Part shown: positions 18,218-27,031 of the stretch, in pieces | Layout of the letters: each line of letters opens with the position of its first letter | Position numbering within the stretch: the stretch's first letter is position 1 | Source of the DNA: Clostridiales bacterium | Lineage (GTDB): Bacteria; Bacillota; Clostridia; Lachnospirales; Lachnospiraceae | Reading direction: 5' to 3' | DNA: 64,000 bases | NCBI GenBank assembly: GCA_029010495.1 | Contig: JAQXKO010000025.1 | Location: forward strand, 1 to 64,000 | Notes under the pieces: generated by a model | Databases searched by the model: none | Told to the model about the DNA's origin: nothing | The model's input: only the letters and a program-made list of their open reading frames with translations | Program-made: the position numbers and the translations under genes

Positions 18218-19672
18218 ATGACAGAGTATTTAAAAAAAGTTGCTTCCGATGATAATTCCAGAGAATCTCTTATTGAACTTAAGAACTGTATTAAAAGGGG
18301 TGAGTATTTTCCTACAAGCGAGGATATTGATTATCTTTTAAAGCTTTTGTCATTGGAGGATGCAAAATCACGTAAAAATGTAGCACAGATTCTCGGTATG
18401 TTAAAGGTTCAGCGTGCGGCGTCACCTTTATATGAAGCACTTGAAAAGGAAAATGTTGAATATGTTAAAAGTGCTTATATTATTGCGCTTAAGGATATTG
18501 ATATCAGTCGCATCAGAGAAAGCCTTAAAAAGCTCAGGGAATCACTGATTAATACCGGTGTTTCCGATGAAAACAAAAAGCATTATAATGACCAGATTAG
18601 TGCTTACAATGAAATACTCGGTGCAAATGTCGGCAGACATACCTTTTGCGGTAAAGAGGTATTGAGTGAGATTATACTTATTACACCATACGGTCTTGGT
18701 AATGTTACTGCAGAAGCTATGATTACTAACTTCAAACGAGTATTAAGCATAGGTGTATGTGCCCGTATCAGTAATTTGGACGAAATAGAAAAAATTCGTA
18801 CATATAAGGAACTTCTTTTTTTCGTACCAAATATGAAGAAACTTCCAAATGACCCATATAAGGCTGCTGAAATAGTTGCAGGCGGCGAATTAAAGTCATT
18901 TTTATGCATGAGACATAAAGAGAATACTCCGTGGGCCTTCAGATTAAATCTTGTCGGAAATTTTGACGATAAGAAGAAAAGCTTGTTTATTAAGCGCTTT
19001 TGCGGTGAACTTGAAAGACATTCAAATGGTTATTTTGTTAACCAGCCGTCTGATTATGAGCTTGAAATTCGTCTTCTTGAAAATAAAGAAGGCTCATTTA
19101 CCACCATGGTTAAGCTCTCTACAATCAGGGACAAACGTTTTGAATACCGAAAGGAAACTGTTGCAGCAAGCATCAGACCTGAGCTTGCCGCCAATGTTAT
19201 TAGCATAGCGGCAGATTATCTCAGATCAAATATTCAGGTGTTAGACCCATTCTGCGGCGTTGGCACTATGCTCATTGAAAGATATAAATACAGAAAGGCA
19301 TCGCCGATGTATGGTGTTGATACATTTGGTGAAGCTATTGAAAAGGCAAAGATTAACTCCACAAAGGCTGAGGTGGAGGCTTATTACATTAATAAGGATT
19401 ATTTTGATTTTAAGCATGATTACAGCTTTGATGAGATAATTACCAATATGCCTTTTTCACTTGACAGTGAAGATTATAAAAAGATAGAAGATATATATAA
19501 ACGATTTTTTGATTATTCAAGAAAGCTTCTGAAACGCGGCTCGTATGTTATTATTTATTCAAGAAATCCGGATTTTGCCCGCAAGTATTCCGAAAAGTAC
19601 GGATATTATACCCATAAGGAAGTGCTTGTTTCAGCCAGGGAAAATTCTTATGTATTTATTTTTCAGAAGTAA
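18218..19672 (+). CDS. HEAT-repeat/THUMP-like RNA methyltransferase fusion
   Basis: This protein of about 484 residues has three parts. Residues 1-110 are helical with HEAT-like repeats (SLEDAKSRKNVAQILGML, then VQRAASPLYEALEKEN). The middle (about 145-300) has the EIILITPYGLGNVTAEAM pattern of a THUMP-type RNA-binding region. The C-terminal Rossmann methyltransferase has motif I LDPFCGVGTMLIE near residue 345 and a catalytic NMPF tetrapeptide near residue 412, where RlmL/Trm14-like enzymes have NPPY/F. tRNA or rRNA guanine N2-methylation is the likely activity. The ATG at 18218 is preferred to the TTG at 18203, which abuts the previous stop; both have weak ribosome binding sites. Confidence 0.7.
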   Translation: MTEYLKKVASDDNSRESLIELKNCIKRGEYFPTSEDIDYLLKLLSLEDAKSRKNVAQILGMLKVQRAASPLYEALEKENVEYVKSAYIIALKDIDISRIRESLKKLRESLINTGVSDENKKHYNDQISAYNEILGANVGRHTFCGKEVLSEIILITPYGLGNVTAEAMITNFKRVLSIGVCARISNLDEIEKIRTYKELLFFVPNMKKLPNDPYKAAEIVAGGELKSFLCMRHKENTPWAFRLNLVGNFDDKKKSLFIKRFCGELERHSNGYFVNQPSDYELEIRLLENKEGSFTTMVKLSTIRDKRFEYRKETVAASIRPELAANVISIAADYLRSNIQVLDPFCGVGTMLIERYKYRKASPMYGVDTFGEAIEKAKINSTKAEVEAYYINKDYFDFKHDYSFDEIITNMPFSLDSEDYKKIEDIYKRFFDYSRKLLKRGSYVIIYSRNPDFARKYSEKYGYYTHKEVLVSARENSYVFIFQK

Positions 19673-19677
19673 GTTAT

Positions 19678-20226
19678 ATGAAGCATATATATATTACAAG
19701 AATTTCAAAGCCATATTCGGACAGTATTTTGGATTTGGTACAGTATGAGGACAGGAACAAGGATGGATGCGTTATCAGTGCCTTTGCAAAGGAATTTGCA
19801 AAGGCTTGTATATGCAGATGCTTTGATATATCCATTGAAGAGCTTGAATTCAATACAAATCAATTCGGAAAGCCTTATTTAAAATACGAAGGTATTTATT
19901 TTAATATCAGTCATTCCGACGGCTATGTGGCTGTGGCAGTAGCAGATGAGGAAATCGGTATCGATATTCAGAAGATAAAACAAGCTTCTTTTAATGTCGC
20001 AGCCCGGCTTTTTGATGATGAAAGCTGTGAAGCTATATTAAAAGCAGAAGATAGTGAGCTTGCTTTTACAAAAGAATTTGCTATGCTTGAAAGTGCGCTT
20101 AAGCTTAAAGGGACAGGTTTTTGCGGATATAACAAAGATATGTATGCAGGCATCATAAACAGTTGTGACATATGTTTTCTGAATGCTGAGGATTATGTCA
20201 TTGCGTGTGCCGTGAACAGAAAGTAG
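19678..20226 (+). CDS. 4'-phosphopantetheinyl transferase, Sfp type
   Basis: This 182-residue enzyme transfers the phosphopantetheine arm of CoA to a carrier-protein serine. It has the HSDGYVAVAVADEEIGIDIQKI block (Mg and CoA binding, near residues 80-100) and a C-terminal FAMLESALKLKGTG helix. That helix replaces the usual W-x-x-K-E-x-x-x-K signature while retaining its Glu and second Lys. It starts 6 bases after the methyltransferase stop with a weak ribosome binding site, so it is translationally coupled. No polyketide, peptide-synthetase or acyl-carrier gene is nearby. It may serve fatty-acid ACP or a distant cluster. Confidence 0.85.
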   Translation: MKHIYITRISKPYSDSILDLVQYEDRNKDGCVISAFAKEFAKACICRCFDISIEELEFNTNQFGKPYLKYEGIYFNISHSDGYVAVAVADEEIGIDIQKIKQASFNVAARLFDDESCEAILKAEDSELAFTKEFAMLESALKLKGTGFCGYNKDMYAGIINSCDICFLNAEDYVIACAVNRK

Positions 20227-20240
20227 AATATTAAAATATT

Positions 20241-20306
20241 GCTGCCGTCATATTGCAGCATAACAAAAAAAGGAGTTAGCGTATTTAAATACGAAACTCC
20301 TTTTTT
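20241..20306. terminator. Bidirectional terminator between the PPTase gene and rlmI
   Basis: A 12-bp stem AAAAAAGGAGTT (20266-20277) with its complement (20295-20306) flanks an internal perfect palindrome CGTATTTAAATACG (20280-20293). A smaller GCTGC/GCAGC hairpin lies upstream at 20241-20259. A/T tails on both sides allow termination of both converging transcripts. Confidence 0.8.
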
Positions 20307-20309
20307 AAT

Positions 20310-21521
20310 TTATTTTTCATCAACAACCTGAAAAATATAGAATTTTAAATAATAGCTTTCATCTGCGGCCCACAGGATAGGATGATCACAGGCCTGAGTA
20401 CGGTATTCAACCTGACGAAGTCTTTTGTGAACATTTGAAGCAGCCTGATGGATTGTCTTGGTAAATGTTTCGTAATCCATAAAGTGTGAGCAGGAGCATG
20501 TCGCAAGGAATCCGCCGGGTTTAACAAGCTTCATGCCTCGCAGGTTTATTTCACGATATCCCTTAATTGCATTTTTGATTGCATTGCGTGACTTTGTAAA
20601 AGCAGGCGGATCGAGAATGACCACATCAAATTTTCTGCCTTCCGATTCAAGCCTTGGTAACAGCTCAAATACATCCTCGCAAATAAATTTCACCTTATCG
20701 GAGAGCCCGTTAAGCTCTGCATTTTCGGTTGCACGTGCTATTGCTGTTTCAGAGGCATCAACACCGAGAACCTCTGCGGCTCCGTTGATACCTGCATTTA
20801 AGGCAAATGAACCGGTGTGGGTAAAGCAGTCAAGTACCGTGGCATTTTTACAGAGCTTACCGATTGCTGCCCTGTTATATTTCTGATCAAGGAAAAAGCC
20901 TGTTTTCTGACCATCTTTAACATCAACAAGATAACGTACGCCGTTTTCGATGATTTCTACATTTGTATCGAATTCATTACCGATAAAGCCCTTATATTTT
21001 TCCATACCCTCACTGAGTCTGACTTTGGCATCGCTGCGTTCATAAACACCGCGTATAATAATACCGTCTTTAAGAAGAATATCCTTAAGTATTCTGATTA
21101 TATCCTCCTTCATAAGGTCTATGCCGAGAGCAAGAGATTCGACAACAAGTACATCTGAAAACTTATCAATGACAATTCCCGGAAGAAAGTCAGCCTCACC
21201 GAATACAATCCTGCAGCAGCCGGTATCAACTGTCTTTTTGCGGTAATCCCATGCATCCTGAAGACGTAAGCGCAAAAAATCATCATTAATAACGGTGTCA
21301 GCATTACGTGTCATCATACGAATACGTATTTTGGAATTTTGGTTGATAAATCCTTTGCCCATCGGATATCCGTCAAAGTCGCAGACCCTGACAATATCTC
21401 CGTTTTTGAAATGACCCTTTATTGTGTCAATTTCATTATCGTAAATCCACATTCCGCCTGATTTAATTGTACGGCCTTCACCCTTTTTTAATGTAACTGT
21501 CGATAAATTATCTTTTTCCAT
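20310..21521 (-). CDS. rlmI: RlmI-type 23S rRNA cytosine methyltransferase
   Basis: This 403-residue SAM-dependent methyltransferase has an N-terminal PUA RNA-binding domain (KKGEGRTIKSGGMWIYDNEI onward, residues 10-85). Its C-terminal Rossmann domain has DGQKTGFFLDQKYNR, VLDCFTHTGSFAL and the catalytic DPPAFTKS loop, followed by CSCSHFM. These match the RlmI/YccW family that makes m5C in 23S rRNA; related clostridial members are not individually characterised. It starts 2 bases after the argG stop without a clear ribosome binding site, so it probably depends on coupling to argG. It ends at the shared terminator. Confidence 0.88.
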   Translation of the reverse strand: MEKDNLSTVTLKKGEGRTIKSGGMWIYDNEIDTIKGHFKNGDIVRVCDFDGYPMGKGFINQNSKIRIRMMTRNADTVINDDFLRLRLQDAWDYRKKTVDTGCCRIVFGEADFLPGIVIDKFSDVLVVESLALGIDLMKEDIIRILKDILLKDGIIIRGVYERSDAKVRLSEGMEKYKGFIGNEFDTNVEIIENGVRYLVDVKDGQKTGFFLDQKYNRAAIGKLCKNATVLDCFTHTGSFALNAGINGAAEVLGVDASETAIARATENAELNGLSDKVKFICEDVFELLPRLESEGRKFDVVILDPPAFTKSRNAIKNAIKGYREINLRGMKLVKPGGFLATCSCSHFMDYETFTKTIHQAASNVHKRLRQVEYRTQACDHPILWAADESYYLKFYIFQVVDEK

Positions 21522-21523
21522 AA

Positions 21524-22750
21524 TTAATTTGTATTATTTTTAACCTCTGTCATCTTCATTGCACGAACCTTAAGTGAGAGACCGAAGAGATTAATAAAGC
21601 CTTCGGCATCCTTGTGATCATACATATCACCTGTCTTGAATGATGCAATTGATTCATTATAAAGTGAGTATGGAGATGTTGTACCTTTTTTGATAATGTT
21701 ACCTTTGTAGAGCTTCATTTTAACTTCACCGGTAACATATTCCTGTGTTGATACCATAAATGCCTGAATAGCTTCACGAAGAGGTGTAAACCAGTTTCCT
21801 TCATAAACCACATCTGCAAATCTGTTTGCAAGCTCCTTCTTGCAGGAAAGTGTCTTTCTGTCAAGAATAAGCTCCTCAAGCTGCTGGTGAGCCTCAAGAA
21901 GAATTGTTCCGCCCGGTGTTTCATAAACACCACGTGATTTCATACCTACAACACGGTTTTCAACTATATCAATAATACCAATACCGTGTTTTCCGCCAAG
22001 CTTGTTCAGAGCGCGGATAATATCGGCATATTTCATTGCTTCGCCGTTAAGCTTTGTCGGAATACCTTTTTCAAAGTAAATAGAAATTTCTTCACCTTCA
22101 TCCGGTGCGTTTTCAGGAGTTGTACTAAGAACAAGGAGATGATTATAGTTTGGTGCATTGGCAGGATCTTCAAGCTCAAGTCCCTCATGACTGATATGCC
22201 AGAGGTTACGGTCACGTGAATATGCATTGTCTTCAGATGAGAACGGGAGATCTATACCGTGTTTTTTGATGAAGTCGATTTCTGATTCGCGGGAATCCAT
22301 CTTCCAGAGATCGCTTCTCCATGCAGCGATGATTTTGATATCAGGAGCAAGAGCCTTGATTCCAAGCTCAAAACGTACCTGGTCATTGCCTTTTCCTGTT
22401 GCACCATGGCAGATTGCCACTGCATTTTCCTTTCTGGCAATTTCAACAAGCTTTTTGGCAATAAGCGGACGAGCCATTGATGTACCGAGTAAGTATTTGT
22501 TTTCATATGTAGCATTAGCCATTACGCAAGGAGCGATGTATTCCTCTGCAAATTCGTCGTTAACATCAAGAATATAAAGCTTTGATGCACCTGAATATTT
22601 TGCTCTTTCATCAAGCCCCTCAAGCTCTGATTCCTGACCGCAGTCAATACATACGCATACAACATCGTAATCAAAGTTTTCTTTTAACCATGGAATGATG
22701 GCAGTAGTGTCAAGTCCGCCTGAATAGGCAAGAATAACTTTTTCTTTCAT
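21524..22750 (-). CDS. argG: Argininosuccinate synthase
   Basis: This 408-residue ATP-dependent ligase joins citrulline and aspartate. The P-loop [15 protein letters not shown] is at residues 9-23, followed by [32 protein letters not shown] and SREIDF-like segments, all in the normal order and length. A GGAGG site lies eight bases before the ATG. It has its own promoter and carries rlmI behind it. Its product is used by argH, which lies elsewhere in the window. Confidence 0.97.
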   Translation of the reverse strand: MKEKVILAYSGGLDTTAIIPWLKENFDYDVVCVCIDCGQESELEGLDERAKYSGASKLYILDVNDEFAEEYIAPCVMANATYENKYLLGTSMARPLIAKKLVEIARKENAVAICHGATGKGNDQVRFELGIKALAPDIKIIAAWRSDLWKMDSRESEIDFIKKHGIDLPFSSEDNAYSRDRNLWHISHEGLELEDPANAPNYNHLLVLSTTPENAPDEGEEISIYFEKGIPTKLNGEAMKYADIIRALNKLGGKHGIGIIDIVENRVVGMKSRGVYETPGGTILLEAHQQLEELILDRKTLSCKKELANRFADVVYEGNWFTPLREAIQAFMVSTQEYVTGEVKMKLYKGNIIKKGTTSPYSLYNESIASFKTGDMYDHKDAEGFINLFGLSLKVRAMKMTEVKNNTN

Positions 22751-22814
22751 ATATTTATACCTCCAAATTTGATTTTATAAATTATTTTAGGGTAAAACCT
22801 GTCTTCGATTTATA

Positions 22815-22843
22815 AATATACACTATTCTGTATTTTTTATCAA
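22815..22843 (-). promoter_or_regulatory. Sigma-A promoter of argG-rlmI
   Basis: On the minus strand TTGATA (22838-22843) and TATATT (22815-22820) are 17 bases apart, leaving a leader of about 60 bases to the argG ATG. AT-rich sequence over the promoter could include an ArgR site, but none is clear. Confidence 0.65.
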
Positions 22844-22887
22844 GCTTTATTTTTGTATTTTAAACAAAATATTGTATAATTTTTGAG

Positions 22888-22916
22888 TTGTGTTTATTAA
22901 AAAGCTTTGATATAAT
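22888..22916 (+). promoter_or_regulatory. Sigma-A promoter of maf
   Basis: TTGTGT (22888-22893) and a perfect TATAAT (22911-22916) are spaced by 17 bases, with about 45 bases to the maf start. It diverges from the argG promoter. Confidence 0.6.
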
Positions 22917-22962
22917 AAATCGGATATGGTTTTGAATGCTTAAGGAATAAAAAGAGGTATAT

Positions 22963-23553
22963 ATGAAAAACATTAAGTGGATACTTGCTAGCAAATCTCC
23001 AAGGAGAAAGGAATTGCTTTCCCTGGTCATAAATGACTTTGAAATTGAGGTTAGCGATGTTGAAGAAATATATGATAAGATAAAGCCGGAAGAGATTGTT
23101 CTTCAGCTGGCAAGACTTAAGGGCGAGGCAGTTTTTTTTAATCATAAGGAAGATAATGTCTGTGTTATTGCCTCGGACACTATAGTGTCTATAGGGGATA
23201 AACGCCTTGGAAAGCCGTCTGAGCGCACGGAATGTTATGAGATGATAAGGTCTCTTTCGGGAAATGTTCATCAGGTATGTACGGGTGTGTATATAAAGGG
23301 CAGGATAAACGGAAAGCAGGTTGAAAGAATATTTAGCGATACTACCGATGTTTATGTAAGGGATATGTCGGATGATGAAATTTATTCTTATATAAATGAG
23401 GGAGAAAGCTTTGATAAGGCCGGCGGATATGCCATTCAGGGCGGTTTTTCGAAATTTATAGAAAAAATTAACGGCAGTTATCACAATGTTGTGGGACTTC
23501 CTGTTCATAAAGTATATACGGCTGTTAAAGAATTGGAAAATTTATGTAAATGA
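22963..23553 (+). CDS. maf: Maf-family nucleoside triphosphate pyrophosphatase
   Basis: This 196-residue house-cleaning enzyme hydrolyses noncanonical or modified dTTP/UTP-type nucleotides to monophosphates. The N-terminal ILASKSPRRKELLSL is the Maf signature, ASDTIVS provides the catalytic Asp, and AGGYAIQGG is the C-terminal substrate loop. Length is typical. A GAGG site precedes the ATG. In many Firmicutes maf lies beside mreBCD and division genes, but here it stands alone between argG and argC. Confidence 0.95.
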   Translation: MKNIKWILASKSPRRKELLSLVINDFEIEVSDVEEIYDKIKPEEIVLQLARLKGEAVFFNHKEDNVCVIASDTIVSIGDKRLGKPSERTECYEMIRSLSGNVHQVCTGVYIKGRINGKQVERIFSDTTDVYVRDMSDDEIYSYINEGESFDKAGGYAIQGGFSKFIEKINGSYHNVVGLPVHKVYTAVKELENLCK

Positions 23554-23564
23554 TTAAATTACTA

Positions 23565-23592
23565 TTGCAATATTTTTTAAATTGATTATAAT
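23565..23592 (+). promoter_or_regulatory. Sigma-A promoter of argCJBD
   Basis: TTGCAA (23565-23570) and TATAAT (23587-23592) are spaced by 16 bases. The start point should be near 23600, giving a leader of about 105 bases that contains ArgR-like repeats. Confidence 0.6.
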
Positions 23593-23611
23593 AGTGTATA
23601 AAATTACATTA

Positions 23612-23668
23612 TAAATGCATAAATATACATATTCCGCATATTATTTATGAATATACTGCATATTATAA
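23612..23668 (+). promoter_or_regulatory. Candidate ArgR operators in the argC leader
   Basis: The leader has clustered TGCATA/TGAATA half-sites, including the imperfect palindrome TATGAAT-ATA-CTGCATA at 23646-23662. It also has two copies of GCATATTAT (23636-23644, 23658-23666) spaced by 22 bases. This spacing and AT-richness fit arginine-repressor ARG boxes, although none matches the 18-bp consensus fully. Confidence 0.35.
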
Positions 23669-23705
23669 AAAATGACATAATTAAAATTTACCGGAGGATA
23701 TATTA

Positions 23706-24746
23706 ATGATTAAAGCAGGTATAATAGGTGCAACCGGCTACGCCGGAGAAGAAATAGTAAGGATACTTATAAATCATCCTGAGGTTGAAATTGTATGGTA
23801 CGGTTCACAGAGCTATGTTGACAAAGCATATGCAGATGTATTTCCGAATATGTTTCAGATTGTAGATGAGAAGTGTCTCGGTGAGGATATGCCAAAGCTT
23901 GCTGAAACGGCTGATGTTATTTTTACGGCTACTCCGCAGGGTTTATGCTCTAATCTTGTAAACGAGGAAATTCTTAATAAAGTTAAAATAATTGATTTGT
24001 CGGCAGATTTCAGAATAAAAGATGTTAACCGTTACGAAAAGTGGTACGGCATCCGACACGGAAGTCCTGAATTTCTTGAAGAAGCAGTTTACGGACTTTG
24101 TGAAATAAATCGTGAAGCTGTTGCCAAAGCAAGACTTATTGCCAATCCGGGCTGTTATCCAACATGCTCAACTCTCAGTATATATCCGCTTGTAAAGGAG
24201 GGATATATAGATCCTAATTCAATCATTATTGATGCAAAAAGCGGAACCAGCGGCGCAGGTCGCGGTGCTAAGGTCGCAAATCTTTATTGTGAAGTAAATG
24301 AATCAATAAAAGCATACGGTGTTACAACCCATCGTCACACACCTGAAATTGAGGACCAGCTTTCATATGCATGCGGCAGGGAGGTATTAATTAATTTTAC
24401 TCCTCATCTTGTACCTATGAACAGGGGTATACTTATTACTGCATATGCTAATCTTACAAGAAGATGTACATATGAAGAAGTGAAAGCAGTTTATGACAAA
24501 TACTACAATCACGAAAAATTTGTACGTGTACTTGATAAGGATGTTACTCCTCAGACAAGATGTGTGGCGGGAAGCAATTATGTAGATGTTAATTTTAAGC
24601 TTGATGAGAGAACAAACCGTGTTATCATGATGGGTGCCATGGACAATCTTGTCAAGGGAGCAGCAGGCCAGGCTGTTCAGAATATGAATATTATGTTTGG
24701 TTTAAAAGAAGATTTGGGTCTCAATATGATTCCGATGATTTTATAG
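23706..24746 (+). CDS. argC: N-acetyl-gamma-glutamyl-phosphate reductase
   Basis: This 346-residue NADPH-dependent enzyme reduces N-acetylglutamyl phosphate to the semialdehyde, the third step of arginine synthesis. The Rossmann motif GIIGATGYAGEE is at residues 5-16, the catalytic Cys150 is in NPGCYPT, and HRHTPEIEDQL and HLVPMNRG follow in order. GGAGG precedes the ATG. It heads argC-argJ-argB-argD, a complete linear run from N-acetylglutamate to N-acetylornithine and back through ornithine acetyltransferase. Confidence 0.97.
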   Translation: MIKAGIIGATGYAGEEIVRILINHPEVEIVWYGSQSYVDKAYADVFPNMFQIVDEKCLGEDMPKLAETADVIFTATPQGLCSNLVNEEILNKVKIIDLSADFRIKDVNRYEKWYGIRHGSPEFLEEAVYGLCEINREAVAKARLIANPGCYPTCSTLSIYPLVKEGYIDPNSIIIDAKSGTSGAGRGAKVANLYCEVNESIKAYGVTTHRHTPEIEDQLSYACGREVLINFTPHLVPMNRGILITAYANLTRRCTYEEVKAVYDKYYNHEKFVRVLDKDVTPQTRCVAGSNYVDVNFKLDERTNRVIMMGAMDNLVKGAAGQAVQNMNIMFGLKEDLGLNMIPMIL

Positions 24747-24767
24747 ATGTTATAGGAGGTAACTATT

Positions 24768-26006
24768 ATGAGAAAGATTAAGGGCGGTGTTACAACTGCT
24801 TTGGGATTTAAAGCTGCGGGAATATATGCAGGTATCAGAAAACCAAAGAAGGATGTGGCATTAGTATACAGTGAGACACCTTGTGTTGCCGCAGGCACAT
24901 TCACGACTAACCTTGTTAAGGCGGCTCCCGTAAAGTGGTGTCAGTCTATACTTAAGGACGATGCACCTAAGCACGGTATTGTATTTAACAGCGGCATTGC
25001 CAATGCATGCATGGGTGCAAGGGGAGAACAGGATAATTATGAATTTGCAAAAGCGGTAGCAGATGAGCTTAAGCTTTCACCTGAAAATTTCTTTGTGGGT
25101 TCTACCGGAGTTATCGGACAGCCTCTTCCGATGGATGTGATTAAAAACGGTATACCGGGACTTGTTGCTGCACTTGATTCTACTCTTGAAGCAGGACATA
25201 GTGCTGCAGAGGCTATTATGACAACTGATACTTGTGCAAAGGAAGCAGCGGCGGATTTCAATATTGAAGATGAAGAGATTGAAATTCATGTCGGCGGTAT
25301 GGCAAAGGGCTCCGGTATGATTCATCCGAACATGGCGACAATGCTCAGTGTTGTTACTACTGATATCAATATTTCTCAGGAACTTTTACAGGAGGCAACC
25401 TCAAAGGTAGTAAGCGAAACCTTCAATATGATAAGTGTTGACAGGGACACCTCAACAAATGACACATTTATAGTGCTTGCAAACGGAGCGGCGGGAAATG
25501 AAAAAATTGTTAAAAAGAATAAGGATTATGATAATTTTGAAACTGCATTAAAGCTTGTGTGTAAGACACTTGCAAAGAAGATGGCTGCAGACGGCGAGGG
25601 AGCCACAAAGCTTGTTGAATGTAAAGTTAAAAATGCCAAAACAAAGGAAGATGCAATTAAGCTTGCCAAATCAGTTATTACTTCAAATCTGGTAAAAACA
25701 GCTATTTTCGGCTCAGATGCCAATTGGGGCAGAATTCTTTGCGCACTCGGTTATTCCGGAGCTGACTTTAATCCGGAAAAGGTTGATGTGGCGCTTAAGG
25801 TTGAAAATGATGACGAAGAGGAGACTCTTCTTCTTGTTGAAAACGGTGTTGCTACAGATTATTCTGAGGAGCTTGCAACTGAAATGCTTTCTCAGAAGGA
25901 AATTATAATAAAAATCAATGTAAAGGCAGGCTATGAAAAGGCTACGGCATGGGGCTGTGATTTGACATATGATTATGTAAAAATTAACGGTGATTACAGA
26001 AGCTGA
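24768..26006 (+). CDS. argJ: Bifunctional ornithine acetyltransferase/N-acetylglutamate synthase
   Basis: This 412-residue self-cleaving enzyme recycles the acetyl group from N-acetylornithine to glutamate and, in bifunctional members, also uses acetyl-CoA. The GMAKGSGMIHPNMATML segment contains Thr191, the nucleophile at which the precursor splits into alpha and beta chains. Upstream GSTGVIGQPLP and downstream GSDANWGRIL are also typical. It lies 21 bases after argC with a GGAGG site. Its presence means the acetyl cycle runs and explains why no argE is needed here. Confidence 0.97.
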   Translation: MRKIKGGVTTALGFKAAGIYAGIRKPKKDVALVYSETPCVAAGTFTTNLVKAAPVKWCQSILKDDAPKHGIVFNSGIANACMGARGEQDNYEFAKAVADELKLSPENFFVGSTGVIGQPLPMDVIKNGIPGLVAALDSTLEAGHSAAEAIMTTDTCAKEAAADFNIEDEEIEIHVGGMAKGSGMIHPNMATMLSVVTTDINISQELLQEATSKVVSETFNMISVDRDTSTNDTFIVLANGAAGNEKIVKKNKDYDNFETALKLVCKTLAKKMAADGEGATKLVECKVKNAKTKEDAIKLAKSVITSNLVKTAIFGSDANWGRILCALGYSGADFNPEKVDVALKVENDDEEETLLLVENGVATDYSEELATEMLSQKEIIIKINVKAGYEKATAWGCDLTYDYVKINGDYRS

Positions 26007-26048
26007 TATATAAAATGTTACAATGACGGTTTTGAAAGGAAGATTATT

Positions 26049-26972
26049 ATGAAAAATAATATGGAAATAGTTATGCAGAAGGCTGAAACTCTTATTGAAG
26101 CCCTGCCTTATATTCAGCGATTTAATCGTAAAATTATTGTTGTTAAATACGGCGGAAGTGCCATGGCTAATCCCGAGTTACAGAAAAATGTGATTAAGGA
26201 TGTTACTCTTCTGAAGCTTGTCGGATTCAAGCCTATTATTGTTCATGGCGGCGGCAAGGAGATTTCAAAGTGGGTTAATAAGGTTGGCAAGGAAGCCGAG
26301 TTTGTCAACGGACTTCGTGTAACGGATGCCGAGACAATGGAAATTGCCGAAATGGTTCTTAATAAGGTTAATAAGAGTCTTGTATCCATGGTTCAGGAGC
26401 TTGGCGTAAATGCGGTAGGTGTCAGCGGCAAGGACGGCGGTCTTTTAAAGGTTGATAAGAAATACTCGGACGGTATGGATATCGGCTATGTGGGCGAGGT
26501 TAAGGAGGTAAATACCAAGATATTATTCGATATGCTTGATAAAGATTTTCTTCCTATTGTCTGTCCTATCGGAATGGATGACAATTATGATTCCTATAAT
26601 ATTAATGCAGATGATGCCGCATGTGCAATTGCAAAGGCAATAGGTGCGGACAAGCTTGTTTTTCTTACTGATGTTGAAGGCCTTTACAGAGATTTCTCTG
26701 ACAAATCAACTTTTATTTCGCGAATTACATCTTCACAGGCAGAAGAGCTGATTAACAGCGGTACGCTTGGCGGAGGAATGCTGCCAAAGCTCAGTAATTG
26801 TACTTCGGCAATAAAAGAAGGCGTAAGCAGAGTTCATATTCTTGACGGACGTGTTCCTCACTGCCTGTTACTTGAAATTTTCACTAAGAACGGTATCGGC
26901 ACGGCAATCGTTGCCGATGATGATAATCTGATTACGGGCACTAAGCGTGACAGCTTCTGCGAATCACATTAA
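26049..26972 (+). CDS. argB: Acetylglutamate kinase
   Basis: This 307-residue amino-acid kinase phosphorylates N-acetylglutamate. The nucleotide-binding KYGGSAM (about residues 35-41), VHGGGKEIS, the substrate-binding NGLRVTD loop, and TDVEGLY with the C-terminal GGGMLPK and GTAI segments are all present. The extended N-terminal helix is typical of arginine-feedback-inhibited hexameric enzymes (family knowledge). An AAGGA site lies before the ATG, 42 bases after argJ. Confidence 0.97.
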   Translation: MKNNMEIVMQKAETLIEALPYIQRFNRKIIVVKYGGSAMANPELQKNVIKDVTLLKLVGFKPIIVHGGGKEISKWVNKVGKEAEFVNGLRVTDAETMEIAEMVLNKVNKSLVSMVQELGVNAVGVSGKDGGLLKVDKKYSDGMDIGYVGEVKEVNTKILFDMLDKDFLPIVCPIGMDDNYDSYNINADDAACAIAKAIGADKLVFLTDVEGLYRDFSDKSTFISRITSSQAEELINSGTLGGGMLPKLSNCTSAIKEGVSRVHILDGRVPHCLLLEIFTKNGIGTAIVADDDNLITGTKRDSFCESH

Positions 26973-27031
26973 TATGTAAACAGTGTGAAATCATTTTGAG
27001 ATATTCACTCATTTTGCTTAAGGAGATTATT

